Positions 33,654-43,482 of a stretch of 64,000 nucleotides of DNA are shown one piece after another. The DNA is from Nocardia carnea NBRC 14403 (GTDB taxonomy: Bacteria > Actinomycetota > Actinomycetes > Mycobacteriales > Mycobacteriaceae): positions 99,937 to 163,936 of the forward strand of contig NZ_BAFV01000125.1 in NCBI RefSeq assembly GCF_000308515.1, read 5' to 3'. How positions within the stretch are numbered: the stretch's first letter is position 1; each line of letters opens with the position of its first letter. Position numbers and translations under genes: made by a program. Below the pieces are notes generated by a model, which made no database searches, was not told the origin of the DNA, and was given only the letters and a program-made list of their open reading frames with translations.

Positions 33654-36600
33654 ATGGCGCTGCACATCCACCGTGCCGAACGCGCGGACGCGCTCGCCGG
33701 TGCGCTCGCGGCGGTACTCGCCGATCCGCTGCCGGATCCGTTCGCCACGGAAGTGGTCGCGGTACCCGCCAAAGGTGTGGAGCGCTGGCTGGCGCAACAA
33801 CTCTCGGGTGTGCTCGGGGCGGCGCCCGGTACCGGCGACGGGATCGCGGCCAATATTCGTTTCCCGGCCCCGGCCGCGCTGGTGGAGGAGGTCCTGGCCC
33901 AGGCCACCGGCGTCGGCGCGCAGGCGGATCCGTGGTCCCACGACCGGGTGGTCTGGACGCTGTTGCGGGTGATCGACGAAGCGGTGCACGAACCGTGGTG
34001 CGCGGTACTGGCGCACCATCTCGGGCTGGATCCGGCCGGTACTGTCGAAGCCGAACCCGCTTCCGGGCCGGCCGTGGCGGAGCACCGGCTCGGGCGGCGG
34101 TACGCCACGGCGGCACGCTTGGCCACGCTGTTCGACGGGTATGCGGTGCAGCGTCCCCGCCTGATCACCGAATGGGCGGACGGGGCCGATACCGACGGCA
34201 CCGGCCGGCCGCTCCCCGGCGATCTGGTCTGGCAACCTGCCCTGTGGCGCCGGTTGCGCGCGGCCGTCGGCGCCCCCGGCCCGGCGGAGCGGCTGCACAC
34301 CGCGTGTGCACGCCTGCGGGCGCAACCGCGTGCTGTCACCCTGCCCGATCGCCTGTCGCTCTTCGGGGCGACCAGGCTGCCCGCGGGGCACCTGGCGGTA
34401 CTCACCGCCCTGGCCGAACATCGCGAGCTGCATCTATGGCTGACTCATCCGAGTCCCGCGATGTGGAACTCGCTGGGCCGGCACCGCCGGCCTCCGGGCG
34501 GACCGGCCGGCGATCCCGGAGATCGCTTACCCACCGCGCGGTCCGCACCCTCGGCCTCAGGCCCGAAATCGGGATCGGTATCCGGCACCGACCCGCTGTT
34601 TTCTATGGAAAGCACGCGGGTGGAAGATGATTCGGCCGGTTCGGTGCGGCATCCACTGCTGGCGGGGCTGAGTCGCGATATCCGGGAGCTGCAACTGCGG
34701 TTGCCGCCTGCCGAAACAGATACCCGCCATCCGGCGGCGTCCGGCCCCGTGCCCGCCGAGGCGAGTGCACCGGATCGGCCTGTCGGCGAGAAATCCATGG
34801 CCACGGACAGTTCTGTCGACGACCGAGACGGCCGGAAGCCGCCGGCGACCCTGCTGCAGGCGCTACAGGCACATATCCGTGACGACGACTGGCCGCCCGT
34901 CGCGGGCCGGCGCAGCGGCGACGGCAGTGTGCAGATCCATGCCTGTCACGGTCCCGTGCGGCAGGTGGAGGTCCTGCGGGAATGCCTGCTCGGGCTGTTC
35001 GCCGCGGACTCCACTCTGGAACCGCGCGATGTCGTGATCATGTGTCCGGAGGTCGAATCCTTCGCCCCGCTGGTGCGGGCGTCGTTCGGGCAACCCGCAC
35101 CGGCCGGTGCCGAGGCACCGGATGTCGTGGCGCATCCGGGCCACCGGTTACGGGTACGGCTCGCCGACCGTGGGCGCGGCGCGACCAATCCGCTACTGGC
35201 TGTGGTGGCGCAGCTGCTGGAGCTGGCGCGGGGGCGGGTCACCGTCACCGAGGTCCTGGATCTGGCCGCCGGTGAACCCGTACGCCGGGCATGCCGTTTC
35301 GACGACGACGATATCGAGCGGATGCGGGAGTGGGCCGTCGAGGCGGGCGCCCGGTGGGGGATCGGCCGCCGGCAGCGGCATGCGTTCGGTCTCGGGGAAT
35401 TCGAACAGAACACCCTCAACGCCGCGCTGGACCGGATCATGCTGGGCGTCACCGCCGACGAGAGTTCGCAGGACTGGCTCGACCGGGTCCTCCCGCTCGA
35501 CGATGTGGACAGCAACGATATCGACCTGGCGGGCCGGTTCGCCGAATACATCGACCGTCTCGCCTCGATCCTGCGTGACCTCCAGGGGCCCGCACCGGCC
35601 GCGGAGTGGTCGGCGATCCTGGGGCGCGCCCTGGACCTGCTCACCGATGTCGCCCCGTCACAGGAGTGGGTCCGTATCGAGGCGCGCCGGGAACTGGCGG
35701 CCGCGACGGCCTACGCCGGTGAAACCGTGCTGCGGCTCGCCGATATCACCGAACTGCTGCAGAGCCGGCTGGCCGCTGCCCCGACCCGCGCGAATTTCCG
35801 TACGGGCGAGCTGACGGTCTGCACCATGACCCCGATGCGCTCGGTTCCGCACCGGGTGGTGGTCCTGCTCGGTGTGGACGACGCGGTATTTCCCCGCGGT
35901 GCCGGCCTCGACGGTGACGATATCCCCGCGCGCGATCCCCTGGTGGGGGAACGTGATCCGCGGTCGGAGGATCGGCAGTTGCTGCTGGATGCGATCATGG
36001 CCGCCCGCGACACCCTGGTGGTGTTGCATACCGGCGCCGATCCGGTGACGGGTGCCTATCGGCCGCCCGCGGTACCTGTTGCGGAGCTACTCGATACCGT
36101 GCGGGCTCATGTCGGACCGGAAGGTGTGTCCGCGGTCCTCACCCGTCACCCCTTGCAACCGCACGACCGGCGCAATTTCGCCGCCGCAGCACCGTTCTCC
36201 TTCGATACCGCCGCCTACGCCGGGGCGCAGGCCACCCTGCGACCCGCGGACCCCGCGGCGACCCCCTTCACCCGGACGCTGCCGGCGGCCGAGACCACCG
36301 AAATCGGCCTGGCCGAGCTGATTGCCTTCCTGGAGCATCCGGTGCGCGGATTCCTCTGGCAGCGGCTGGGTTTGCGGATCCCCGATCAGGAAGAGGAGAT
36401 CGCGGATCGGCTGCCGATCGAATTCGGCGGCCTCGACACCTGGTCGCTCGGTGAGCGGATGCTGACCGCACGGCTGGCCGGAGCCGATCCCGCCGAACTG
36501 CGGGCGGCGGAGTGGCGGCGCGGCACCTTGCCACCGGCCGAACTGGGCCGGGCAGTGCTCGACCAGGTGGAACGGACGGTCGATACGCTGTTCCGCGCCG

Positions 36601-37232
36601 CCGCACCGGATTATGCGCATCCGCCCCGCGATATCGATATCGCCGTCGATCTCGGTGGCGGCCGGCGCCTGACGGGCACGGTCGCCGAGGTGCGCGGTGA
36701 TCTGCTGGTGCGCACCACGTATTCCCGGGTCGCGCCGAAACACCGGCTGGCTGCCTGGGTTTCGGTGCTGGCCCTGGCGGCGACCGAGGATCGGTCGTGG
36801 CGGGCCGCGGTCACCGGTCGCGGCCGGTTCCCGACTCCCGCCTGGCGTGCCGAACTCACCGCGCCTGCCGCGGGCGAGGCGAGCGGACTACTGCGGACCT
36901 TGGTCGCGTTACGTGATGCGGGCCTGGCCGAACCTTTACCGATCCCGACTGCCACCACCGCCGCCTACGCCGAGGCGCGGTTCCGGCGCCTCCCACCGGA
37001 GGAAGCCATGGTTGCGGCCGATCGCGAATTCGGCGGCGGGGACAAGAAACGCGATTTCGCCGAGCACACCGACCGGAACGTGCGCTACGTATGGGGCCCG
37101 GCGCCGGATCTGAGCCGTCTCACCGCCGCCGCGGCGCCCGCCGGTGAGCCTGTGGAGAATACGCGGTTCGGCTCCATCGCGCGCCGCCTCTGGGTACCGC
37201 TGTTGCGGGCCGAACAGCAAGGGGCGCCATGA
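33654..37232 (+). CDS. recC: Exodeoxyribonuclease V gamma subunit (RecC)
   Basis: Protein of 1192 aa. MALHIHRAERADALAGALAA, later GVERWLAQQLSGVLG, and DRLSLFGATRLPAGHLAVLT are typical RecC. It is an inactive helicase-nuclease scaffold that holds RecB and RecD and, in E. coli, reads Chi. CTMTPMRSVPHRVVVLLGVDDAVFPR is the conserved helicase-like centre. A Ser/Pro/Gly-rich insert lies at about 275-400. ATG at 33654; earlier in-frame sequence lacks a proper start. RecC comes first in the operon, as usual in actinobacteria. Its TGA overlaps the ATG of a 13-codon frame. Confidence 0.93.
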   Translation: MALHIHRAERADALAGALAAVLADPLPDPFATEVVAVPAKGVERWLAQQLSGVLGAAPGTGDGIAANIRFPAPAALVEEVLAQATGVGAQADPWSHDRVVWTLLRVIDEAVHEPWCAVLAHHLGLDPAGTVEAEPASGPAVAEHRLGRRYATAARLATLFDGYAVQRPRLITEWADGADTDGTGRPLPGDLVWQPALWRRLRAAVGAPGPAERLHTACARLRAQPRAVTLPDRLSLFGATRLPAGHLAVLTALAEHRELHLWLTHPSPAMWNSLGRHRRPPGGPAGDPGDRLPTARSAPSASGPKSGSVSGTDPLFSMESTRVEDDSAGSVRHPLLAGLSRDIRELQLRLPPAETDTRHPAASGPVPAEASAPDRPVGEKSMATDSSVDDRDGRKPPATLLQALQAHIRDDDWPPVAGRRSGDGSVQIHACHGPVRQVEVLRECLLGLFAADSTLEPRDVVIMCPEVESFAPLVRASFGQPAPAGAEAPDVVAHPGHRLRVRLADRGRGATNPLLAVVAQLLELARGRVTVTEVLDLAAGEPVRRACRFDDDDIERMREWAVEAGARWGIGRRQRHAFGLGEFEQNTLNAALDRIMLGVTADESSQDWLDRVLPLDDVDSNDIDLAGRFAEYIDRLASILRDLQGPAPAAEWSAILGRALDLLTDVAPSQEWVRIEARRELAAATAYAGETVLRLADITELLQSRLAAAPTRANFRTGELTVCTMTPMRSVPHRVVVLLGVDDAVFPRGAGLDGDDIPARDPLVGERDPRSEDRQLLLDAIMAARDTLVVLHTGADPVTGAYRPPAVPVAELLDTVRAHVGPEGVSAVLTRHPLQPHDRRNFAAAAPFSFDTAAYAGAQATLRPADPAATPFTRTLPAAETTEIGLAELIAFLEHPVRGFLWQRLGLRIPDQEEEIADRLPIEFGGLDTWSLGERMLTARLAGADPAELRAAEWRRGTLPPAELGRAVLDQVERTVDTLFRAAAPDYAHPPRDIDIAVDLGGGRRLTGTVAEVRGDLLVRTTYSRVAPKHRLAAWVSVLALAATEDRSWRAAVTGRGRFPTPAWRAELTAPAAGEASGLLRTLVALRDAGLAEPLPIPTATTAAYAEARFRRLPPEEAMVAADREFGGGDKKRDFAEHTDRNVRYVWGPAPDLSRLTAAAAPAGEPVENTRFGSIARRLWVPLLRAEQQGAP

Positions 37233-37270
37233 AAACCGCGCGCAGCGGATACGTCGGGCGGTTCCCGTGA
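37229..37270 (+). CDS. 13-codon reading frame bridging recC and recB
   Basis: ATGA at 37229-37232 joins it to the recC stop; GTGA at 37267-37270 joins its stop to the recB start. Peptide MKTARSGYVGRFP. It would keep ribosomes on the mRNA between the two genes by two successive 4-base overlaps. Confidence 0.4.
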   Translation: MKTARSGYVGRFP

Positions 37271-40200
37271 CAGCGACCGCCACCACGCCGCCCGCGGCCG
37301 GCGACACCTTCGCGCTCTGCGATGCCCTGCCGGCCGGTACGACCGTACTGGAGGCCAGTGCGGGAACCGGGAAAACCTATGCGATCGTCGGCCTGGCGGT
37401 CCGCTATGTCGCCGAGGCCGCCATCCCGATATCACGGCTGCTACTGGTGACCTTCAGCCGCGCAGCCACCCAGGAACTGCGCGAACGGACCCGCGACCGG
37501 TTCGTGGCCGTTGCCGCGGCGCTGGCCGATCCGGTGGTCGCGCGCACTGCGACCGACGAATTGGTGCGCCATCTGGCCTTCGCGGAACCCGGCGAGGTGG
37601 CGGCCCGCCGGACCCGGTTGCTCACCGCGCTCTCCGATTTCGATGCCGGCGTGATCGCCACCACGCACAGTTTCTGCCGGCGCATGCTGGCCGAACTGGG
37701 GGTCGCCGGTGATCTCGACCCCGGTGTGCGGCTGGTGGAGGAGGCCGACGACCTCACCCGCGCGGTGATCGACGACCTGTATCTGAGCCGTTATGCGCGC
37801 ACGCCCGCGCCGTTCACGATCAAACAGGCCCACCGGTTCGCGTCCGCCGCGGTGCGCGACCGCCAGGCGGTTCTCGCCCCGGACACCGATGACGTATCGG
37901 CGCAGCGGGTTGCTTTCGCCGAGGCGGTACGTGCGGAGACCGAACGACGCAAAAGGCTTGCGAGCGTCCGGGATTTCGACGACCTGCTGGTTCTGCTACG
38001 CGATATCCTGGCCGACCCGGTGCGCGGCCCCGGCGCGTGCCGCCGCATCCGCGACCGGTATCCGGTGGTGCTGGTGGACGAATTCCAGGACACCGACCCA
38101 CTGCAATGGGAGATCCTGTACCGCGCATTCCACGGTCACAACACCCTCGTGCTGGTGGGCGACCCCAAACAGGCGATCTATGCGTTCCGCGGCGCCGAAG
38201 TGCTCAGCTATCTCGACGCCGTGGGCCATGCGACCGCCCGGCGCGAACTCACCACCAACCGCCGCAGCGACGCCGGCCTGCTGCGGGCGCTGGAACACCT
38301 GCTCGGCGGGGCCGCGCTCGGCCACGACGAGATCGTGGTGCCGACCGTGACCGCGACCCAGCCGTGGACACGATTGCGGGGCCCCGCCGAACTGGTCACG
38401 GCGTTGAGGTTGCGGTGCCTGCCGCGCACCGGGGCAGGACCGCGAGGGATGTCGGGATTTCCGAATATCCACCGGCAGCGCGCCCGGGTCGCCGCGGATC
38501 TGGCGGGCGATATCGTCGCGTTGCTGGAGTCGGGCACGGTGCTCACCGAGGCAACCGGACGGCGGCCCGCGGCGCATAGCGGTGCCCCCGCCGGGGAGCC
38601 GGGGGAGGGGCGCCCACTGGGGCCCGGCGATATCGCGGTGCTCGTGCGCACCCACACCCAGCTGGAGGTGGTCCGGGAGGCGCTCGAACGTGCGGGAGTG
38701 CCGGTCGTATTGACCAGTGGCAGCAGCGTCTTCGGTACTCCGAGCGCCACCGATTGGCTGTGGGTACTGTCCGCGCTCGAACAGCCGCATCGCGCGGATC
38801 GGGTGCGGCTGGCCGCACTCACTCCGATATTCGGGTACACGAGCACCGACATGGATACCGGCGGAGCGGATCTGGTGGGGCGGGTCAGCGCCGAATTACG
38901 CGATGCGGCCCGCCTGTTCGCCCGTGCGGGTTTCGCGGCCGTTTTCGAGGAGCTCGCCGCCACGACCCGGTTGGTACCGCGGTTGCTGGCCGTCGAGCAC
39001 GGTGAGCGCCGGCTCACCGATATCCGCCAGCTCGCCCAGCTGCTCGACGAGGTCTCGGCCACCGAGGGGTTCGGGCTCACCGCGCTGACCAGATGGCTCA
39101 CCGACCGGATCCGGGAACCCGGTTCGGGGTCGGTGGCCGGACGCAGCCGGCGGCTGGACCGTGATCTGGCCGCAGTGCAACTGGCCACCGTGCACGCCAG
39201 TAAGGGGCTCGAATTCCCGATCGTGTACCTGCCGTTCGCCTGGGACAGTTCGGCCGATCCGAAACCGGCCACCCTGTTGATGCACGAGAACGGCGCGCGG
39301 GTGCTCGATATCGGTGGTCCCGACGCGCCGGGCTACAACGCCCGTAAGGAGCGCGCGGACAGCGAATCGGCGGGTGAGGAACTGCGGCTGTGCTATGTGG
39401 CGCTGACCCGCGCGTGCTGCCAGGTGGTCGCCTGGTGGGCGCCGTCGTTCGGGACCGCGGTCGCCCCGCTGCACCGGTTGCTGTTCGGCCGGACACCGGA
39501 GTCGGCGCAGCCGAAGTCACGAGCCCCGGTCGACGAGGACGCGGCGGTGGTGGACCGGATCCGGGCCTGGGCCGCCGACGCGGCGGAGACCATCTCGGTC
39601 ACGGCGGCGGACCCGGGTGCGGAGGTGCCGGTGTTCCCTGCGCGGGCCGGCGCCGCCGAGGGCGCGCTCGCGGTGGCGGGCTTCGACCGGAAGCTGGACG
39701 ACCAGTGGCGGCGGACCTCCTACTCGGCGCTCACCGCCGCCGCGCACAGCGTGGTGCCCGGCGCCGAACCGGAGGAGGCCCTGGGCCCGGACGACGAACC
39801 GGAGGCTCCGGCGCCGCTGGCCGAACCCGAGCCGGGTACCGCCTCGCTCATGAACGCACTGCCCTACGGTGCGGAATTCGGCACCCTCGTGCATGCGGTG
39901 CTGGAGCGGGTGAGCACCGATGCCGCCGACCCGGCCGCCGAGGTGCGTGCCCGCTGCGCCGAAGCGGTCGGCGAAATGCTGTCGGAGGCCGACCCGGGCC
40001 TCCTGGCGGAGGCAGTGCTCGCCGTCCTGCGCACCCCGATCGGTTTCGGTGCCCTCGCCGATATCCCGGACCGGGACCGGTTGTGCGAACTCGAATTCGA
40101 ACTGCCCCTCGCGGGCGGTGATACACCCGGTGCCGGTTCGGCCACGCTGCACCGGATCGCCGCGCTGGTGCGAACCCGGCTGGCCCCCGGCGATATCTTC

Positions 40201-40623
40201 CACACCTACGCCGACGATCTCGGCGTCCTGGACGACACCCCTTTGCGCGGATACCTCACCGGCAGTATCGATGCCGTGCTGCGCACACCCGACGGCCGGT
40301 TCGTCGTGATCGACTACAAGACGAACCGGCTGGGCACCGGTGATCTCACCGTCGCGCACTACACCCGCGGCCGGATGGCCGCCGAGATGATCCGCTCGCA
40401 CTATCCGTTGCAGGCCCTGCTGTATTCGGTCGCGTTGCACCGGTACCTGCGCTGGCGGCTGCCCGGTTACGACCCTGCGGAACATCTGGGCGGTATCCGC
40501 TACTTGTTCGTTCGCGGCATGATCGGACCGGATACCCCCGACGGTGCGGGGGTGTTCGACTGGATACCCCCGCCCGCCCTGATCATCGAGTTGTCCGAGC
40601 TGCTGGCCGGAGGTGAGTCGTGA
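37267..40623 (+). CDS. recB: Exodeoxyribonuclease V beta subunit (RecB)
   Basis: UvrD/SF1 helicase plus nuclease of 1118 aa. Walker A at 31-37 (SAGTGKT), motif Ia LLLVTFSRAATQELRER, Walker B VLVDEFQDTDPLQW, then GDPKQAIYAFRGA. Helicase motif V/VI: LATVHASKGLEFPIVYLP and LCYVALTRA. The C-terminal nuclease has VVIDYKTNRLG (about 1015-1025), the PD-(D/E)XK active site. GTG at 37267 overlaps the short bridging frame. The complex resects double-strand ends for RecA loading. The 3' end overlaps recD by GTGA. Confidence 0.95.
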   Translation: MTATATTPPAAGDTFALCDALPAGTTVLEASAGTGKTYAIVGLAVRYVAEAAIPISRLLLVTFSRAATQELRERTRDRFVAVAAALADPVVARTATDELVRHLAFAEPGEVAARRTRLLTALSDFDAGVIATTHSFCRRMLAELGVAGDLDPGVRLVEEADDLTRAVIDDLYLSRYARTPAPFTIKQAHRFASAAVRDRQAVLAPDTDDVSAQRVAFAEAVRAETERRKRLASVRDFDDLLVLLRDILADPVRGPGACRRIRDRYPVVLVDEFQDTDPLQWEILYRAFHGHNTLVLVGDPKQAIYAFRGAEVLSYLDAVGHATARRELTTNRRSDAGLLRALEHLLGGAALGHDEIVVPTVTATQPWTRLRGPAELVTALRLRCLPRTGAGPRGMSGFPNIHRQRARVAADLAGDIVALLESGTVLTEATGRRPAAHSGAPAGEPGEGRPLGPGDIAVLVRTHTQLEVVREALERAGVPVVLTSGSSVFGTPSATDWLWVLSALEQPHRADRVRLAALTPIFGYTSTDMDTGGADLVGRVSAELRDAARLFARAGFAAVFEELAATTRLVPRLLAVEHGERRLTDIRQLAQLLDEVSATEGFGLTALTRWLTDRIREPGSGSVAGRSRRLDRDLAAVQLATVHASKGLEFPIVYLPFAWDSSADPKPATLLMHENGARVLDIGGPDAPGYNARKERADSESAGEELRLCYVALTRACCQVVAWWAPSFGTAVAPLHRLLFGRTPESAQPKSRAPVDEDAAVVDRIRAWAADAAETISVTAADPGAEVPVFPARAGAAEGALAVAGFDRKLDDQWRRTSYSALTAAAHSVVPGAEPEEALGPDDEPEAPAPLAEPEPGTASLMNALPYGAEFGTLVHAVLERVSTDAADPAAEVRARCAEAVGEMLSEADPGLLAEAVLAVLRTPIGFGALADIPDRDRLCELEFELPLAGGDTPGAGSATLHRIAALVRTRLAPGDIFHTYADDLGVLDDTPLRGYLTGSIDAVLRTPDGRFVVIDYKTNRLGTGDLTVAHYTRGRMAAEMIRSHYPLQALLYSVALHRYLRWRLPGYDPAEHLGGIRYLFVRGMIGPDTPDGAGVFDWIPPPALIIELSELLAGGES

Positions 40624-42539
40624 TACCCATCCGGGTGGCGCAGCGCGGGCGCGGGATACTGCGGGAATTCAACGAGGCCGGGGTGCTGTCGGCCGCGGAT
40701 GTACATGTGGCCGCCCGCCTGGGCCGGCTCGCGGGGGAGGACCGCGAACCGGTGTTGTTCGCGGCGGCGCTAGCGGTACGCGCGGTGCGGTCGGGGTCGG
40801 TCTGCCTGGACCTGACCAGGATGCGGGATATCGGCGTGGATACCGACGACGAACACCCCGATCAGCTCGACCTCACCGAATTGCCCTGGCCCGACGAACA
40901 ATCGGTGATCGACGCGGTACGTGACAGTCCGCTCGTGGTCGGCGGCCCGGCCGGCCCGCTGCGGCCGTTGCGGCTCACCGAACCGGCCCGGCCGGGCGTC
41001 GGCCCGCTGCTCTACCTGGACCGGTACTACCGGCAGGAACAAACCATCCGCCGGGTGCTCACCGCGCGGGCGTCCGGCCATCCGGCCGCCGACCCGGCCG
41101 TGGTGTGCCGCGAACTCGATCGGCTCTTCGGCCCGGCGGGCGATACCCCGGACCGGCAGCGTCTCGCCGCGGCCCTGGCTGCCACCCAGTGGACCACCGT
41201 CGTCGCCGGCGGACCCGGCACCGGGAAGACGCATACCATCGCCCGGATCCTCGCTCTGCTCGTCGCGCACCGCGCCGCCGAACCGGGGGGCGCACCGCTG
41301 CGGATCGCGCTGGCCGCGCCCACCGGTAAGGCGGCGGCCCGATTGCAGGAGGCCGTCCGCGATCAGGCCGGGCCACTCGGCCTCCCGGAGCTCTCCGCAG
41401 CCACATTGCACCGCTTGCTGGGCTGGCAGCGCGGTCGCAGTACCCGGTTCCGCTACCACGAACACAACCGCCTGCCCTACGACGTGGTCGTCGTGGACGA
41501 GACCTCCATGGTTTCGCTGACCATGATGAGCCGGCTCCTCGCGGCGCTGCGCCCGGATACCCGGCTCGTGCTGGCCGGCGACCCGGATCAGCTCGCCTCG
41601 GTGGATGCGGGGGCGGTGCTCGCGGATCTGGTGGCCGCGCCGTTCCCGGGCGAGTCCGATCCGGCCTTCGAGACGATTCTCGCCGCCGACCCCGGATTCG
41701 CCGGTGCGTCCGCACAGGCCGAACCGGCGGAAGCCGCCGAGGCGCTCACCGAATCCGAGCGTAAACGGTTGCGCGGCGGGATCGTACAGCTCACCCGGGG
41801 TCGGCGGTTCGGCGGCCGGATCGCCGAACTGGCGGTGGCCGTCCGCGCCGGGGATACCGAGGCTGCGCTGGAACTGCTGCGGTCCGGTGGGGATACGCTC
41901 GAACTGCTCGGGCCCGACGACGTTGCCGCAGTCCGCGCCGATACCGTCACCACTGCGCAGCGGGTCACCGCCGCGGCGGAGACCGGGGACGCGGCGGCGG
42001 CGCTGACCGCTTTCGAATCGCATCGACTGCTCTGTGCTCATCGCCGGGGCCCGTACGGGGTGGAGCACTGGGACCGGACGGCGGCCGAATGGGCTGCCGC
42101 CGCGGGCGCGGGTGCGGGCCACCGGACCGGTCCCTGGTATCCGGGACAACCGTTGCTGGTGACGGCCAATGATCACGAGGCGCGTATCTACAACGGCGAT
42201 ACCGGTGTGGTGGTGAGCCGTCCGGACGGGTCGCTGCGGGTAGCGCTGCAGCGGGGCGAGGAACCGCTGCTGATCCATCCCACCCGATTCCCCGCGGTGG
42301 TCACTGTGTTCGCGATGACGATCCATCGCAGTCAGGGCAGTCAATACGATGCGGTGACCATCGTCCTACCGGAGCCCGGATCGAGCCTGTTGACCCGAGA
42401 ACTCCTGTACACCGCCATCACTCGCGCCCGTCGGCACGTGCGCATCCTGGGAACCGAGGACGCCATCCGCGCCGCGATCGACCGGCATGTACTGCGCGCC
42501 AGCGGACTCAGCCTCGCCCAGGCCGATCAACTCTCCTGA
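40620..42539 (+). CDS. recD: Exodeoxyribonuclease V alpha subunit (RecD)
   Basis: SF1B helicase of 639 aa. Walker A at 197-204 (GGPGTGKT), Walker B VVVDETSMVSLTMMSRLLAA, motif III LVLAGDPDQLASVDAG, and C-terminal VFAMTIHRSQGSQYD and YTAITRARRHVRI. Faster 5'-3' motor of RecBCD. Starts GTG overlapping the recB stop (GTGA). Its end overlaps the end of the convergent TetR gene by 13 bases. Confidence 0.95.
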   Translation: MIPIRVAQRGRGILREFNEAGVLSAADVHVAARLGRLAGEDREPVLFAAALAVRAVRSGSVCLDLTRMRDIGVDTDDEHPDQLDLTELPWPDEQSVIDAVRDSPLVVGGPAGPLRPLRLTEPARPGVGPLLYLDRYYRQEQTIRRVLTARASGHPAADPAVVCRELDRLFGPAGDTPDRQRLAAALAATQWTTVVAGGPGTGKTHTIARILALLVAHRAAEPGGAPLRIALAAPTGKAAARLQEAVRDQAGPLGLPELSAATLHRLLGWQRGRSTRFRYHEHNRLPYDVVVVDETSMVSLTMMSRLLAALRPDTRLVLAGDPDQLASVDAGAVLADLVAAPFPGESDPAFETILAADPGFAGASAQAEPAEAAEALTESERKRLRGGIVQLTRGRRFGGRIAELAVAVRAGDTEAALELLRSGGDTLELLGPDDVAAVRADTVTTAQRVTAAAETGDAAAALTAFESHRLLCAHRRGPYGVEHWDRTAAEWAAAAGAGAGHRTGPWYPGQPLLVTANDHEARIYNGDTGVVVSRPDGSLRVALQRGEEPLLIHPTRFPAVVTVFAMTIHRSQGSQYDAVTIVLPEPGSSLLTRELLYTAITRARRHVRILGTEDAIRAAIDRHVLRASGLSLAQADQLS

Positions 42540-43306
42540 CCGGCGGCAACGGCTCCGCCGACGTCCTCCGGCGCGGCGGGGAACAGTCCGGGCAGTCCCA
42601 TGGCGTACCGGAAATCGGCGGTATTGCCCAGTGTCGCGAGCACCACGCGGATCATCGTGAGCCGGGCCTCGGCAACGGTGGCCGGATCGGGTTCGCCGCC
42701 GGGGTCGGAGGCGGCCGAGATCCGGTACACCACGTATTCGCAGACGTGCAGGGCGGCATCGAGATCCAGCGGTGCGGGCACTGTGCGGCCCAGTTGTGTG
42801 AACGTGGCGCGCACGTTGTCGCGGATTCCGTCGAGCGCGGCATTGCGGTACGCCGAGACCGGTGAGGCCGGATCGTGGAGTTCGGCGAACAGCGGCCGCA
42901 GCATGGCACCGTGCCCGCGGGCCCAGTCCAGGTAGGCGTCGATCAACCGGATTCCGAGTTCCACGCCCTCGCCGGTCGCTTCGAGCGCGGCCGCGATCCC
43001 GCCGACCAGTTCCGCGTTCGATACCTCCAGCAGCACATGCAGCGGTTCGGTGGCGTTGGCGAAATAGCGGTAGAACGTGGGCCGGGAAAGACCGGCCTGG
43101 TCGATGATCCGGGCCACGCTGAGACCACGGGAGCCGGCGCGGGCGAAGACCTCGCCGGTGGCGTCGACGATCCGGGCGCGCACTTGTTCGGCCTGTGCTC
43201 GGGTCTGCGGCGGCCGGCCCCGCCGCGCCGGCGGGTCGTCGTCCGGATGTTGCAGCGCTTCGGTGACACCCGCCTCGCCGTCATGACTCGGGGCCGGGGT
43301 GCTCAC
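42527..43306 (-). CDS. TetR family regulator (neighbouring ALDH/SDR module)
   Basis: Protein of 259 aa; the first 45 residues are polar and disordered (MSTPAPSHDGEAGVTEALQH). HTH: RARIVDATGEVFARAGSRGL, then RIIDQAGLSRPTFYRYFANA. Ligand domain follows. GTG at 43306 chosen; no ATG in the frame is better placed. Divergent from the aldehyde dehydrogenase, with an inverted repeat between, so it probably controls that operon and itself. Ligand not known, plausibly an aldehyde or fatty compound. Confidence 0.85.
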   Translation of the reverse strand: MSTPAPSHDGEAGVTEALQHPDDDPPARRGRPPQTRAQAEQVRARIVDATGEVFARAGSRGLSVARIIDQAGLSRPTFYRYFANATEPLHVLLEVSNAELVGGIAAALEATGEGVELGIRLIDAYLDWARGHGAMLRPLFAELHDPASPVSAYRNAALDGIRDNVRATFTQLGRTVPAPLDLDAALHVCEYVVYRISAASDPGGEPDPATVAEARLTMIRVVLATLGNTADFRYAMGLPGLFPAAPEDVGGAVAAGQES

Positions 43307-43410
43307 GCGGTGCCCGCTCGGCCCGCTGTGAGATCCCACAGCCGGCACCGGTACCGGCCTGTTGTCCGCACCGTGCCTCTTGACACTCCACACCGCACGA
43401 GCATTACATT

Positions 43411-43422
43411 AACACCACTGTT
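43411..43422. promoter_or_regulatory. Candidate TetR operator
   Basis: AACA-CCAC-TGTT, in an AT-rich island (43401-43430) between the divergent TetR and aldehyde dehydrogenase genes. The outer flanks (TT and CAA) extend the symmetry with one slipped base. Confidence 0.45.
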
Positions 43423-43482
43423 CAATTAATCGCCGTGCCGCGGATCGCCGCGGCACACCCTCGCTCCAGGAGAATGCCGACG

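Noticed and set aside
40770..42344. Open minus-strand frame of 524 codons antisense to recD
   Set aside because: No domain, no ribosome binding site, and recD motifs are intact on the other strand.
43405..43430. KstR box (cholesterol regulon) in the TetR/aldehyde dehydrogenase gap
   Set aside because: The half-sites AACA/TGTT are separated by 4 bases and lack the full KstR pattern; no cholesterol genes are nearby.
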